Source: Aphrophora alni (Eukaryota; Arthropoda; Insecta; Hemiptera; Aphrophoridae). From it: DNA of 64,000 nt. The stretch is from assembly GCA_963513935.1 (NCBI GenBank), contig OY740765.1, forward strand, positions 116,503,362 through 116,567,361, written 5' to 3'. A model generated the notes under the pieces. It did no database searches and was not told where the DNA came from. It saw only the letters and a program-made list of their open reading frames with translations. Both the position numbers and the translations under genes were made by a program. Position 1 is the stretch's first letter. Each line of letters starts with the position of its first letter. This document shows positions 1-10,846 of this stretch, in pieces.

Positions 1-295
1 TGTTGCTGGGTGTTTATTTATATGACTGTAACTGTAATTTTTAAATATTTTCACTGCAGATTTTTATTGTGCTTTAATAGTTTTAGTATAAGCTTTTCAT
101 GTTCTTTAATCATTTTCACTGTAGCTCTTAATTATTTTAAAATTGTTCTTTAATCAGGTTCGTTGTAGCTTTTTATTGTTCTTCAATCATTTTCATTGTA
201 GCTATATTGTTAACTTGTAATGTTATTGTTGCAATATATGCCCTACTAAGATTGTAGTTTGTCCTGAGCAGAAATAAATAAAGGAAATGAAATGA
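1..295 (+). repeat. Degenerate minisatellite and possible non-LTR 3' tail
   Basis: Positions 40-210 hold several imperfect units built on TTCTTTAATCATTTTCACTG followed by TAGCT, spaced roughly 45-60 bp apart. The segment ends near 290 in AATAAATAAA followed by repeated GAAAT units. That resembles the short-repeat tails of CR1/Jockey-type retrotransposons, and the element at 7898-10080 ends similarly. No coding sequence is visible. The retrotransposon assignment is inference from the tail alone. Confidence 0.4.
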
Positions 296-1382
296 ATGCT
301 GGTCATAATGAACGATTATATAATATTAGCAATGGAAAATACACACCTTGTACTCTGCACTCTACCTCTAAGTTGGTATTAGTATTGTGTTCACAAAATG
401 CATAACACTTTTTTATAGAGAATTACCTAATCTATAAATAAAGATCTTTAAATCTTTTGAAATAAACTCTTTTGTTGTCAGGCCAATAGGAAGAAAGGTA
501 TTTAAAAACAAAAACAGATTTGTATGACCTTTGGCTCAAATAACTTTTGAAGCTTGGGAGATTTTTCACATATTATTTAAAATGTCAAAAGGAAGTTGTA
601 TATAAAAATTTAGCTATCTGCTAATTTATGCATAGGAAAATGCTAAATATGATTGGACTAAATCTGTACATTTATCTGTTTAAAAAAAATAATCCGGCCA
701 TTTAAGAAATATGTTTTTCAGTCTTGCAACAAATATAATATGTCCTACAACAAATATATTATTACATACACTCAAAATGCATAAGAGAACAAAGTAAGAA
801 TATTATAAACCTTAATAACAAACACAGGAACAAAACATTATTACATAAGCAAAAGATTTAAACTTATAAACATGCTCATAAACATAGAGATAGACATAGT
901 TATACAATCCATGCAAATGGTATAATACAACATGTTTTATAAAATTGCCCATTCACTACGATTAAATGTTGTTATATGTTATCAATTTTTTCTTTATATT
1001 GGGCAGAGCTATAATATTTTAAGAGTTAGGAAAATTGATGTTATAAAAGTGAGCATTTGTAGAGTAGAAAAAATAAGATTTTGAAAAGTTGGTAAGAAAT
1101 TAAAATGAACTGGTATATATAAATATATAACAGTATTCATCTAAAGTGAAAAAATAATGTGTAATTAGTCCTTTAGGAAAACAGGTAAAATCTGAGCCTG
1201 TATGTGACATATCCAAGAGGTAACTATGCAGGTCAGTAAACTAGAGGACGTGCAGGTGGAGAAGACAAAGTATGAATAAAATTGCACTGCCCCTTTAAGC
1301 AAATTGCTTTTTGTTTTAAGCAGAGGCAATAAAAAGAAGCTGGTGGGTTCATTACAGAGCACAACCAACTAAGAAAAAATAA
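296..1382. other. AT-rich DNA, no gene recognised
   Basis: I see no protein-like reading frame, RNA gene or terminal repeat here. A short minus-strand frame at 1165-1368 has no recognisable similarity and is probably chance. Confidence 0.4.
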
Positions 1383-1640
1383 CAGGGATCGGTTCTTGGA
1401 TCTACACTCTTTCTATTATATGTTAAAGATTTACGAGCTCAAACAATTGTTGAAAAGGTAACACAGTTTGCAGATGATACAAAGCATGTTTTTCAAGCAA
1501 ATTCGATAAATTATTTAGAAACAGAGTTTTTTGTAGACAAGTCAGTACTTTACTGAAAATAATTTATCTGTTTAATTGTAAAAAAATTAGTTTGATGTAT
1601 TTTAGACTCATGAAAGTAAATAGGATTTTTAGATAAAAAT
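1383..1640 (+). pseudogene. Reverse transcriptase scrap (non-LTR retrotransposon)
   Basis: Reading from 1383 gives QGSVLGSTLFLLY and, further on, QFADDT. These are the block B region and the catalytic FADD motif C of non-LTR (CR1/Jockey-group) reverse transcriptases. The frame stops at about 1551, and related residues continue to about 1640 with further stops. There is no 5' half and no endonuclease. It is a dead internal fragment. Confidence 0.7.
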
Positions 1641-1777
1641 CATACTGAGGAGGTCCAATCAGCATAATAGGTCTGGTTATCAACAATAAATTAACCTGAG
1701 ATAATCAGATTAACATTATTTGTAACACATTAACCTCATGAATTTTTATACCCAGAAAACTAAAATCTTATGGAAGC

Positions 1778-1978
1778 TCGAACACAAGATCTCACAAAAA
1801 TTATGTTTACTTAATCAAAGATGTTTCAACGACAAAATCGCCATCCTCAGTGATACAGGAGCTTCAATAAGTTTAATTCAGTTATAGTTTAGTTATTGTA
1901 GCTCACTGAGGATGGCGACTTTGTTGCTGAAACATGTTTGATTAAGTAAATATAATTTTTGTGAGATCTTGTGTTCGA
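1778..1978. repeat. Palindromic PLE-derived element, family A
   Basis: Two 76-bp arms (1778-1853 and 1903-1978) are inverted copies that differ at a few sites and surround a 49-bp centre. Each arm carries a hammerhead-like motif; the right-arm copy is better preserved. The outer 40-odd bp of both arms reappear at 41841-41935, so this is a mobile family. Its termini lack the features of a classical TIR transposon. The PLE link rests on the shared hammerhead architecture with the GIY-YIG PLE at 39143-40482. Confidence 0.65.
1903..1941 (+). ncRNA. Hammerhead-like motif, family A
   Basis: Stem I TCA (1903-1905) pairs with TGA (1939-1941). The core CTGAGGA (1906-1912) matches the canonical CUGANGA. 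Stem II is 1914-1919 with 1923-1928, a TTT loop and two or three wobble pairs. GAA is 1929-1931. Mini stem III ACATGT (1932-1937) is self-complementary, followed by cleavage-site base T1938. One extra T (1913) lies between core position 9 and stem II, unlike the textbook hammerhead. Stem I is only 3 bp, so activity is uncertain. Confidence 0.6.
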
Positions 1979-2029
1979 ATTTTATTCTATCTAATATTAT
2001 TATTTTAAAAAAACATTGATCATGCTTTC

Positions 2030-2110
2030 ATGAGTCTAAAGAAAAAATACATTACACAATTTTTAAGCCAATTTTTGCAGAATAAATTCACTGACTATAC
2101 TTTATATTCT
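2030..2110 (-). pseudogene. Possible second RT scrap, opposite strand
   Basis: On the minus strand this stretch translates to residues resembling the region after motif C in the scrap at 1383-1640. The two share the sequence TTTAGACTCATGAAAG in opposite orientations. It is short and full of stops. Together with the fragment on the other side it flanks the family A palindrome in inverted orientation. Confidence 0.3.
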
Positions 2111-2630
2111 AATCGACCCTAGATAAGGTGGTAAAACCCCTTTTTTCTACATTAAAAAAAGTAATAAAACAAAACATATGTTAATTTTATGGAACTACTG
2201 GTATTTTTATTCAGCCAGAAGACTTAAGAAAAAAAAAATGCATCAAAACAATTCTAAGCCATAATAATTAATACATATGGATTAATATCCAAAATAAGTA
2301 ATATTTGTAAACTAAATCTGTATTATATGTACCGTTACTTCATAGTAATATTATCTTCAAAAATATATCAAGATATATGTTGTCTGAACTTTTTATGAAC
2401 CCTGTATCAATATTTATGACAAACTACACATAAATTTTTAAGTTATTATTTTTATTATTATTTAAAAAAAAATTTTATTTTTTTTATATATATACTTGTA
2501 GAAATCTATTGTAAAAATGTGTATTCTTTTCCTCTTCTTCAAATATAAATGTGTGCATAATAGAATGAACCATTATAACAGAATTTAATCCTGTTTTGCA
2601 AATATATTAAGTTAGAAACACATTTAAAGA

Positions 2631-2710
2631 TACAGTAGAATCCCATTAATCTTGACAAGATGGGACCAGACATATCCTGATTAACCGTATATTGTAATAC
2701 AATGTATTTA
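2631..2710. mobile_element. Pogo/Tigger-type terminal fragment
   Basis: TACAGTAGAATCCCATTAAT at 2631, followed downstream by GATTAACCGTAT, resembles the Tigger terminal inverted repeats at 13503 and 4731 (TA, then CAGTAGA). I could not locate the partner terminus, so this is probably a truncated copy or a MITE remnant. Confidence 0.45.
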
Positions 2711-3019
2711 CAATTATTTATAAGTATATATCAGATATCGATTAATACCATTCGATAGTAAACATACATTTAATTTAAATGATCATTTATATTTAAACAA
2801 AGAACAATGAATATTAATTAAAATTAAAATATTACCTTGTTTGGTTCTTTATAAATATGTCTATGCAAATTTTCATTACAGCTGTTTTACCGCAACAAGC
2901 AGCAGTATCAAATAATAAATTACACATAAAGACTTTACATACACAACACTGATAAAACAATAAGATAATTTATGAATAATATTGAATGCACTAAATTTAG
3001 CAGATCATTTGACACAATA

Positions 3020-3082
<63 letters not shown>

Positions 3083-4218
3083 GATTTAAGGAACATCTTT
3101 CCAGTCATAATAGACCAACCACAAATAAATCAATGCTGAGCAAATAATAAAAATACATCACACCTATACAGACATTGGAAAAATTTAAAATCGCTAGAAA
3201 TTAAATGTTTATTAAATAAATTAGAAGAATATTATATTTACACAGAATTCAGAATTAACTCCTACTCAATGATAAATTAAACTTTGTATCCAATTATCTG
3301 TACAATTTCATTACTATGCTGAATGGGAACAAAAATAGTAATCTTGACTATAATGATGAAAAAAGGCAAGGGCAAGGGCAAAAAAGGGCAATTTCAGCCT
3401 TCTTTCAAAATATGTATATGTGATCATCACAGGAGTACATGATTTTTAATATTGTCACAAACTATACACTAAAAATAGTACATTCAATGATATTCCACAA
3501 TTATCCTAATATTTTATCAATGTTGTGTATGTAGTGTACATGTATTGAATTATTTACCATATGAGAATGCTGCTAATGATGGTGAAACAGCTGTAATAAA
3601 AATATTTCAATAAAAACTGTATAAACAATAAAAAAGAATCAAATCAAGGTATAGCAAGACTACTGCAATTTAAATGCAATGTACTTACATATAAAATTGT
3701 AAATATTCCCTTATTAAGCTATACTAATAAGGCTTATTTATAAAGAGAATAGATTAGTGAACACAGAGGAAAAAATAAAGACTTACAAAGCACCAGACTT
3801 AAAAGAATAATGTTATTTTAAAACAAAAAGTTCACAATGCTGCGAAAATAAATGTAATCCATGCATTTATATGTCACTTCACATGCAAGAATAATGTGCC
3901 TAGTGGCATGTGTAAAACCAATGCTCATGTTTGCAGAACAAACATCTCTTATAGAAAATGGGTATTTTTGAATAATTCTTTTATGGAAGAGGGATGTTAC
4001 ATTTAATCATTGGGTGTATTTATAAAATAAATAACATGTATAGCATATTCTACGGTAAACAAAAGAACAAAAAATTGGTCGAGTGGATTACCACTAAAAA
4101 AGTACTTACAAATTCGAAGGATTGACTACAGAACTAGTACAGTTTATTTCAGTTATAATTAATACTTTATGGTACTTATTAAAATGCAGTGAATATTTGG
4201 AATGGGCATATGAAAATA
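2711..4218. other. AT-rich DNA with a CA microsatellite
   Basis: Apart from the CA repeat at 3021-3080 I see no gene, terminal repeat or recognisable protein relic in this 1.5-kb stretch. Confidence 0.4.
3021..3080 (+). repeat. (CA)n microsatellite
   Basis: About 30 uninterrupted CA dinucleotides. A simple repeat likely to be length-polymorphic. Confidence 0.97.
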
Positions 4219-4730
4219 TTAACGCTGCAACCGCTAACTATAAATTTGGCACATTTTCCTCCATTTTAACCATTTTTAAAAATGCATAAAAAATAGTAAT
4301 ATTATGCAAAACACAACTTTTTTATATCATAGAATTTATCTGTGTAATGGAAAAATGTTAGATGCAAAAGTTTTGGAGTAGGTATGTTAGGAATCAAAAA
4401 ATGAAATGAAAATGCCACAGAAAACCCTATAAATAAAACAACAATTTTTTTAAAATTTTGTTCAAGATATACAAAAGTTTTGTAATGCAGTTATGAATAA
4501 ATGTTGATAAAAAAATTAATCAATTTATAAAATACACATGATGAAAAATCAATTTTTATGATGAAAAAAATTGCTTAGAAGTTAGGCTTATTTTGAAAAA
4601 TTCACCAAAAATAGTTATTCTATACAAAACCCAACTTGTATATATATATATATATATATCATTTGTTAGAAACAGGTAAGTAGACTTTATATTAGTAATA
4701 AAAAAATTAAACATACAAATTTTGGAGTTA

Positions 4731-6704
4731 CAATAGACTCTCGATTGTTAGACACTCTGTATTCTTCGACACGGGCTGAGATGACACATCAAAACAGTAG
4801 CGATCGATATTTTCTATGACAGGTCTGATTGTTTTGATTCTTTCAAAAGTTGTCATTTTTAGTCCAACTGTGCTGTGCGTTTTCGAAGATGTCAGACAAA
4901 AATCGGAAAAGGTGTTATGTTACTATGGACATGAAATTAGACGCGCTAAAAAGGATTGACAAAGGAGAAAGTGTGAACAAAGTAGCGAGTGACTTGAATG
5001 TTGGTTGGTCGATGGTGATTGGGTGGAAGAAGACAAGGACTGAAATTGAATCGTGGTGTTCAAAGAGACTTTGTTCGGAATCTTTAGTGGAGAGAAAAAG
5101 TATGAAAACTTCAGAGTACGAAAAGGTTAGTGAAGCACTTTATCAGTGGTTCAAAATAGAACGAGATAAAGGAACGCCGCAGGAAAAAGCTTTGCAGTTT
5201 TATAATGAATTCAAAGGAGAGGGAAAACCTGATTTTACTGCAAGCAGCGGGTGGTAAGAAAAATGGAAACAAAGGTATGGTGTTAATAACTCAGCATTTG
5301 TGGGGAAAAGTTGTCTGCAAATACTGACAGCGAAAATGAATTCAAACTTAAATTTCAAGTGATAATTGAAAAAGAGGGTCTCAGTGGGGATCAAATATAT
5401 AATTGCGACGAAACAGGCCTAAATTATCCAATGCTGCCAACTAAAAGCCTTGCGCTAAAAACCGAAAAGGCTGCCGCAGGTTACAAAAACAGCAAAGAGA
5501 GAGTCACTGTTTTGGCTTGCAGCAACATAACTGGAACCCACAAACTAAAGTATTAGCACTTATAGCAAAATCAAAAAAAACCTAGACTCTTCAAAATGTA
5601 AAAATGAAGTGATGATTTTGATTTACCTGTCTTGTACAGGAACCAATCCAATGCATGGGGATGTCAGAGTACATTTTTAATGGATGGTTCCATAAGCAGT
5701 TTATGCCAGAAGTTGAAAAACATTTGAGGTCTAGAAATCTTCCAAGGAAGGTTGTGTTGATTCTAGACAACGCAACCACCCACCTGAGTGTAGACGTCAT
5801 TCAGGACAAAGGAATAAAAGCCATGTTTCTGCCGCCTAACATAACCGCCCTGTGCCAGCCCATGGACCAAGGTGTTTTAGTGACATTAAAGAAGCTGTAC
5901 AGAAAGAAATTTTTGTCATTCCTAATTCAAGGTCTAGATGAGGGACTCGATTTACTTGACCAACTCAAAAAAATCGACATGTTGGATGTAATCGGATGGA
6001 TATCACAGTCATGGGATGAACTAAATCCTTTGACTCTAGTTCGTTCTTGGAGGAAACTCTTGGACCATGAAAGAAATGAGTTCAGAAGCAAAGATGAGCC
6101 CTGTAACAACGAACTTGTAACTTTGATAGAGAAGATTCCAGGCTGCGAAGGAGCTTTAAATGATGAAGCTGAAGACTGGATGAATGAAGACGAAGAAGTG
6201 GGGCCCAAGTCTGATGAAGAAATTGTCGCTGCTTTAAAGCAAAATGATGTGGGAGATGAAGAATCGGAGGAAGAGGTGGACAACAATTCACAACAAAAAC
6301 TAACGCATAGTGAAGGTGTGAAGTTCTTCGATGGAGCACTCCAATACCTAGAGGAGCAGGGAGCATCGGCCATGGACATTCTTTGCCTTTGATGAAACTG
6401 CACGGCAAAGAAATCAGAGTGAAAAACAATTGAAGATCACAAAATATTTTGCCCAATGATTTTTTTTTTTATTGGTTATAACGATGTAAGTTAACAAATT
6501 AAATGTGCAATAAGTTAACATTTTACTGGAGCAATTGTTTAGCTTTTTGGTATTTAATAAATTTGAGTGATTTCTATAAACAACATGCGTTTTTACTACT
6601 CCTATTTACTTAAAATTCCATATACAGTACTTCCTATAGTTTGACATTTCGATACTTCGACACCCCTAAAGTCCACAAAGTGTCGAACTATCGAGAGTCT
6701 ACTG
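4731..6704 (+). mobile_element. Tigger (pogo-family) DNA transposon
   Basis: Terminal inverted repeats read CAATAGACTCTCGAT at the left and, reverse-complemented, CAGTAGACTCTCGAT at the right, with similarity continuing through GACAC. TA duplications lie at 4729-4730 and 6705-6706. The 1974-bp element carries a broken DDD transposase gene. The flanks TTTTGGAGT-TA and TA-GTATGT rejoin to the uninterrupted sequence seen at about 31860, so the pre-insertion site is known. Confidence 0.93.
4889..6391 (+). pseudogene. Tigger transposase pseudogene
   Basis: Transposase of a pogo/Tigger element, which cuts and pastes at TA dinucleotides. The N-terminal part (4889-5257) starts MSDKNRKR and contains the psq/CENP-B-type helix-turn-helix (LDALKRIDKGESVNKVA region). 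The second segment (5311-5556) has the first catalytic Asp in YNCDETGL. The third (5655-6392) has the other two, in LILDNATTH and QPMDQGV, then an acidic C-terminus. Frame changes near 5257 and 5556 and a stop separate the segments, so no full protein can be made. An in-frame extension upstream to 4850 is possible, but MSDKNRK fits the family start better. All three catalytic aspartates survive. Confidence 0.9.
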
Positions 6705-7944
6705 TAGTATGTCAAGAATTAAAATAGTCTTGTAGTAATCAAAGCTTAAATACTATAAAAAAAGCATATTACAAATTTTTTAATATTATTTTCAAAGATA
6801 TATAAAAGTTTTGTAGTGTAATTGTGAATAAAAGTGTGTAAAATATAAATTCACAATTACACAGAACATTAAAACACACACCAATGTGTGATATATATAT
6901 TGATTATTATATATATATATCAATTTAGAAAACTTTCATTACAAAAATTAAATTTGTATAAATAAAGTACAAAATAGCTACAAAGTTAAGCCTATTTTAA
7001 AAAAATTCACCAAAAATATTTATTTAATAGAAACTCCAACTTGTTATATACCATTGTTTAGAGAAATGTACGTAAAATTGAACTGTGAATTTATAAATTT
7101 TCTACAATGATATATTTTAAAATGAAGTAATCAAGAATGAGAAAACAAAAATTTGTCTTCATGTCACAAATATTTTAACCAAATTTTAAGCAAAAAACTC
7201 TCAAAACAGTAATTTGTAACACACTAAACTACTAGAACCGGTAGGCACAACATTGGTTTTATAGCATCATAACTGACAGAATGAGGTCATCAGACAGGTT
7301 TGTTAATTGACGCATTGGCTTGTACAAATCAGTCCAAATATGATTAAAACAGGGGAATGAATTAAAACATTCGAAACATCTGAAATTCTCCTTTCCACTG
7401 ATATAAAGATCATCAAAAATATCTAAATATTACTAATCAATATTTGACATTTTGTAAATGTATCGAAAAGAAAATGGGAGTGGTTAATTTCAGTTAGAAC
7501 TTCGTAGAATGTATATATCTCAAAAACTATGACAGCTACGATAATTTGGAGTACGTAGTTCATACTATAAAAATTGTTCAACTTGTGGTATATGGACAAG
7601 TATTAATATTTACAAAAACTATATGAACAATGAGGTCATATTTTCTTGTATAGCAATGTTTTGTCACATGCTACTCTATAGTGTTAAAACACACCAAATT
7701 CATCGAATTATTAGATTTTTACGTTTTGTCATGACATTTAGGTTATATAACTATGACAGGTTGAAACACGAGCTTTACAATGATATATAAATTATTCTGG
7801 TACGATTTTTTATTTTTTTTACTAGGATATAAGTTGAATTGAAAAAATGTGATTTTTAGGGTGAAAAAACTTAATATGTATTCTTGATTTAATTACAACA
7901 GTGTTTTTAAAAGCGAATCTTGCTCTAATTCTTTGTTTCTCTAT

Positions 7945-9342
7945 CCTACAACGGCATTAGAAATTCAAAATATTATAACAGCTTTAAAAAACAGAAAGGC
8001 TCCTGGGTTCGACAATGTCACACCTTTTATTATTAAAAACATTTCGAAATTCATAATAGATGAGCTTGTTTTCCTGGTTATTATAGTTTAAGTTCAGGAG
8101 AATTCCCGGAAATTTTAAAAAAGGCAATGGTAACACCTGTATATAAGAAGGGTGTTAAAACAAATCCAACAAATTACCGACCGATATCACTTCTGTCAAT
8201 TTTTGCAAAAATTTTAGAAAAGGTCATAAAAGAAAGGTTAGTTTCGTTTCTAGATAGTAATAGTTTTTTTAGTAAAAAGCAATTTGGGTTTAGACATAAG
8301 TTGAGCACCAATGATGCATTGATAAATTTTGTGTCTCAGGTATATAGCGGTATAAATGACGGTAAATGTTGCGCTGGGATATTTGTAGACGTAATGAAAG
8401 CATTTGATACAGTAGACCACTTAATATTGTTGTCAAGAATGTATGATGCTGGTGTTAGAGGAGTGGCTTTTGAATGGTTTCGCTCATATTTAACGGATAG
8501 AATCCAACGAACTCGGGTCAACGATGTCGTTAGTAATCAAGGTACATTGAAGTATGGGATTCCGCAGGGTTCAGTTCTTTCTGGACCATTATTCTTAATA
8601 TATGTTAATAACTTATGTAACGGTCGATTCAAAGGGAACCTTGTCTCTTTTGCTGATGACACTGCACTTTTTTACAAGGCGGATTCATTGGAACAGCTGA
8701 GAAAAGATATGCAAGATGACGTAAATGTTTTGCGATAGTGGTTTACCAAGAGCTATATGGTAATGAGCCCTAAGACCAAAATATAATGTTGCTGGTAAGA
8801 CCTATTTCTCAACAAACATAAAATATCATAGCATTACCTGTAAAGAAAGCGGAACGTGTGAATGCCTAGAAATAGAACAAGTAGACAACATTAGATACTT
8901 GGGATTATTCATGGATTCCAGACTCTCTTGGAAAACGCATATTGATAATACCAAACTGAAATTGATTAAATATATTAGGTTTTTTTACATGTTAAGGTCG
9001 GTGACTAAATTGAAATTATTAAAATCAATATACCATGCTTAGATTGGCTCAAAGTTAGAATATGGTATTGAAGTTTGGGGAGGTGCGTACTACAGTGTTT
9101 TAAAACGAGTCATTGTACTTCAGAAGCATTTTATTCGAATTATGGCAAATAGAACTAAATTGGAACACGCTGCTCCATTATTCAAAACCTTCAAAATTTT
9201 ACCGGTTAGAAATTTATATATATTTAAAGTTTTAAGATTATTCTACAATAGAAGCGGAGGAAATTATACAACAGGGGGTGGAGGGAGGACTTTACAGAAT
9301 GACTTAAACGTAGTTTTTCCAAAACCAAATTTAACAATTTAA
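7945..9342 (+). pseudogene. Non-LTR reverse transcriptase, broken
   Basis: Motifs occur in family order: KAPGFDNV (finger region, about 8005), NYRPISLLSIFAKILEKV and QFGFRHKLST (8178-8310), the motif A region DVMKAFDTVDH (8389-8421), GIPQGSVLSGPLF (8559-8597) and the catalytic FADDT (8650). An open stretch of 203 codons covers 8127-8738. After that the frame is broken, but the thumb region is readable: IRYLGLFMDSRLSWKTH (about 8890-8940), YGIEVWGG (about 9065) and the stretch 9142-9342. No endonuclease domain is present, so the copy is dead. Assignment within the CR1/Jockey/L2 group is uncertain. Confidence 0.88.
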
Positions 9343-9582
9343 AAAAATTTTTACTTATATCTTGCTCCAAAATTTTTTAATCTGATGCCTTTAAAAATTA
9401 AAACGTGTACAAATAAAATCGAGTTCTGTAGATTCGTGAAACAATATTTATTAGAACAGGAGCAGGTCTATATGTATTTTATCAGTAACCAGTGAGGGAG
9501 AATAAACTGGTAGTAAGTGATTGTATTTTATTCTTGAAAGCTCTCTTCTTCACCGGTAATATGAATGGTAGAAGTGTGTGTG

Positions 9583-9587
<5 letters not shown>

Positions 9588-9642
<55 letters not shown>

Positions 9643-9643
9643 T
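9588..9643 (+). repeat. (TA)n(TG)n compound microsatellite
   Basis: A run of about 19 TA units passes into TG units. It lies in the 3' part of the non-LTR element. Confidence 0.95.
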
Positions 9644-10634
9644 TATAGTTTTATTATTGTATTTCTATTTTTTTAGTGTTTTATGTCGATTTGAACTGGT
9701 TTGTCATAGAAGCCAAATATTAGTTTTCTGAATGTAATTTGTGCGTGTATATGTAAGTTGGACTTGTTGGTCACATTGTTTTCTCTCCCATTGAGCTGTA
9801 TTGTTGGAAATGTATAGAGTATTTCATCTCAAACAGGTTTTAACCTCGGGATGAAGTGACCCTTTGTTATTTTCTTGTAATACAGCAGGAAGTATTATTG
9901 TTATTATTATTATTATTATTGTTTATTATGTTATTATGAATTTTATTTTATATGTATTACATTTTGTAATGTGAATAGTTGTCTATTTTATTATTAAGCA
10001 TATAACATTGTCATTTTTTTCCTGTTAAAATTATGTATAAAAGAGGGTCAAATAAATAAATTTTCATTTCATTTCATTTTCTATAATTTTTATAGATACT
10101 AAAATATAACAGTTAGAACTATTTAGAAAGCACAGTTTAAAAGATGACGAAATCTTCAATACAATACAGTTACTGTAGATTAGATAAACAGAAATATAGA
10201 CTTGAGTAAATTAGATGGAAAATGACGTAATTTTATGTTTTACTGCTACGAATGTTGCTGCGTTATAAAATACACAATCTTTACCAATTAATTAAATATT
10301 ATGAATACAATTTTTATTTACTTTTCGTTCAATGAATATTAATGTTTAAAAGATTAGCTTTATAATGGTATATAAATTATTGCGAAACAATGAGTTTTTA
10401 CTAGGGTAAATGTTGAATTTAAAAAAGTGATTACCACTGCACTGGACGAGAGTTTGTGTACCGCTGCAGTACACAAACCAGTTGGAGGGTTAAAAAAAAT
10501 ATCATGACTTCAAAAATGTTCTCATTTTCAACTTCAACTCACCATAAAATTTCACTTATAAACTTAGCACAAAAGTATTAGGAAGTTGTAGAAGTAGAAA
10601 AGATGTTTTACATTTGTTTAACATTTACCTATGA

Positions 10635-10834
10635 TATTGTTTACACTGATGACCGACGGTACTTGATAGAATTCCATTTTAACAAATAAAACACAATTTT
10701 TCTTTTGTAAAATTCTATAATCTATTTGGTCTAGCCGACCATGGTTTCGCCAGTTACGGCATTGACGAGGCTCTTACAAGACATGTCCAAATAAATTATA
10801 GAATTTTACAAAAGTAAAATTGTGTTTTATTTGT
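10635..10834 (-). mobile_element. 200-bp palindromic PLE-derived element, family B
   Basis: The 12-bp direct repeat ATTTACCTATGA occurs at 10623-10634 and 10835-10846 as a target-site duplication. Inside are two 47-bp inverted arms (10683-10729 and 10787-10833), a 57-bp centre with a minus-strand hammerhead-like motif, and a 48-bp one-sided extension at the left. A one-sided extension of about 45 bp also occurs at 29711-29753 and 41936-41980. There is no coding capacity. The long duplication argues against a cut-and-paste MITE. Confidence 0.75.
10733..10772 (-). ncRNA. Hammerhead-like motif, family B
   Basis: Minus strand. Stem I AGCC (10772-10769) pairs with GGCT (10736-10733). The core reads TCGTCAA and is decayed. 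Stem II is GCC/GGC around GTAACT. GAA is followed by mini stem III ACCATGGT and cleavage base C, giving a GUC triplet. Core damage suggests this copy is inactive; the stems are intact. Confidence 0.5.
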
Positions 10835-10846
10835 ATTTACCTATGA

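Larger units (their letters stand above)
7898..10080 (+). mobile_element. 5'-truncated non-LTR retrotransposon (CR1/Jockey group)
   Basis: A reverse transcriptase relic is followed by a 3' region with a TA/TG microsatellite (9588-9643), an ATT-rich stretch near 9896-9925 and a terminal tail of repeated TTTCA units after AATAAATAAA (10050-10080). The left breakpoint lies where pB-N sequence (ATTCTTGATTT) is interrupted, and pB-N resumes right after the tail (ATAATTTTTATAG). This is a typical 5'-truncated target-primed insertion. Breakpoints are accurate to roughly 10 bp. Confidence 0.8.
4223..10489. mobile_element. Non-autonomous piggyBac-like element pB-N copy 1, with two nested inserts
   Basis: The element is flanked by TTAA at 4219-4222 and 10490-10493. 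It starts CGCTGCAACCGC (a decayed form of the CCCTAGAA starts of other copies) and ends GGAGGG. Its body consists of AT-rich modules with the recurring phrases CACCAAAAATAGTAATATTA and TTTTGGAGTTAGTATGT. The same modules occur at 22719-25132, 31705-32115 and 36790-37307. A Tigger (4731-6704) and a truncated non-LTR element (7898-10080) sit inside it. Without them it would be about 2.1 kb, close to the 2.4-kb copy 2. It encodes no transposase, so mobilisation by a piggyBac transposase is inferred from TTAA and CCCT/AGGG ends. Confidence 0.7.

Noticed and set aside
3021..3080. CRISPR-like regular repetition
   Set aside because: A simple CA microsatellite in a eukaryotic genome; no spacers.
5927..6456. 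Minus-strand frames of 124 and 158 codons
   Set aside because: Antisense shadows of the Tigger transposase; Ser/Leu-rich from the acidic codons of the true strand.
9492..9731. 79-residue frame with Tyr-Ile and Val-Cys repeats
   Set aside because: It is a translation of the TA/TG microsatellite in the non-LTR 3' region.
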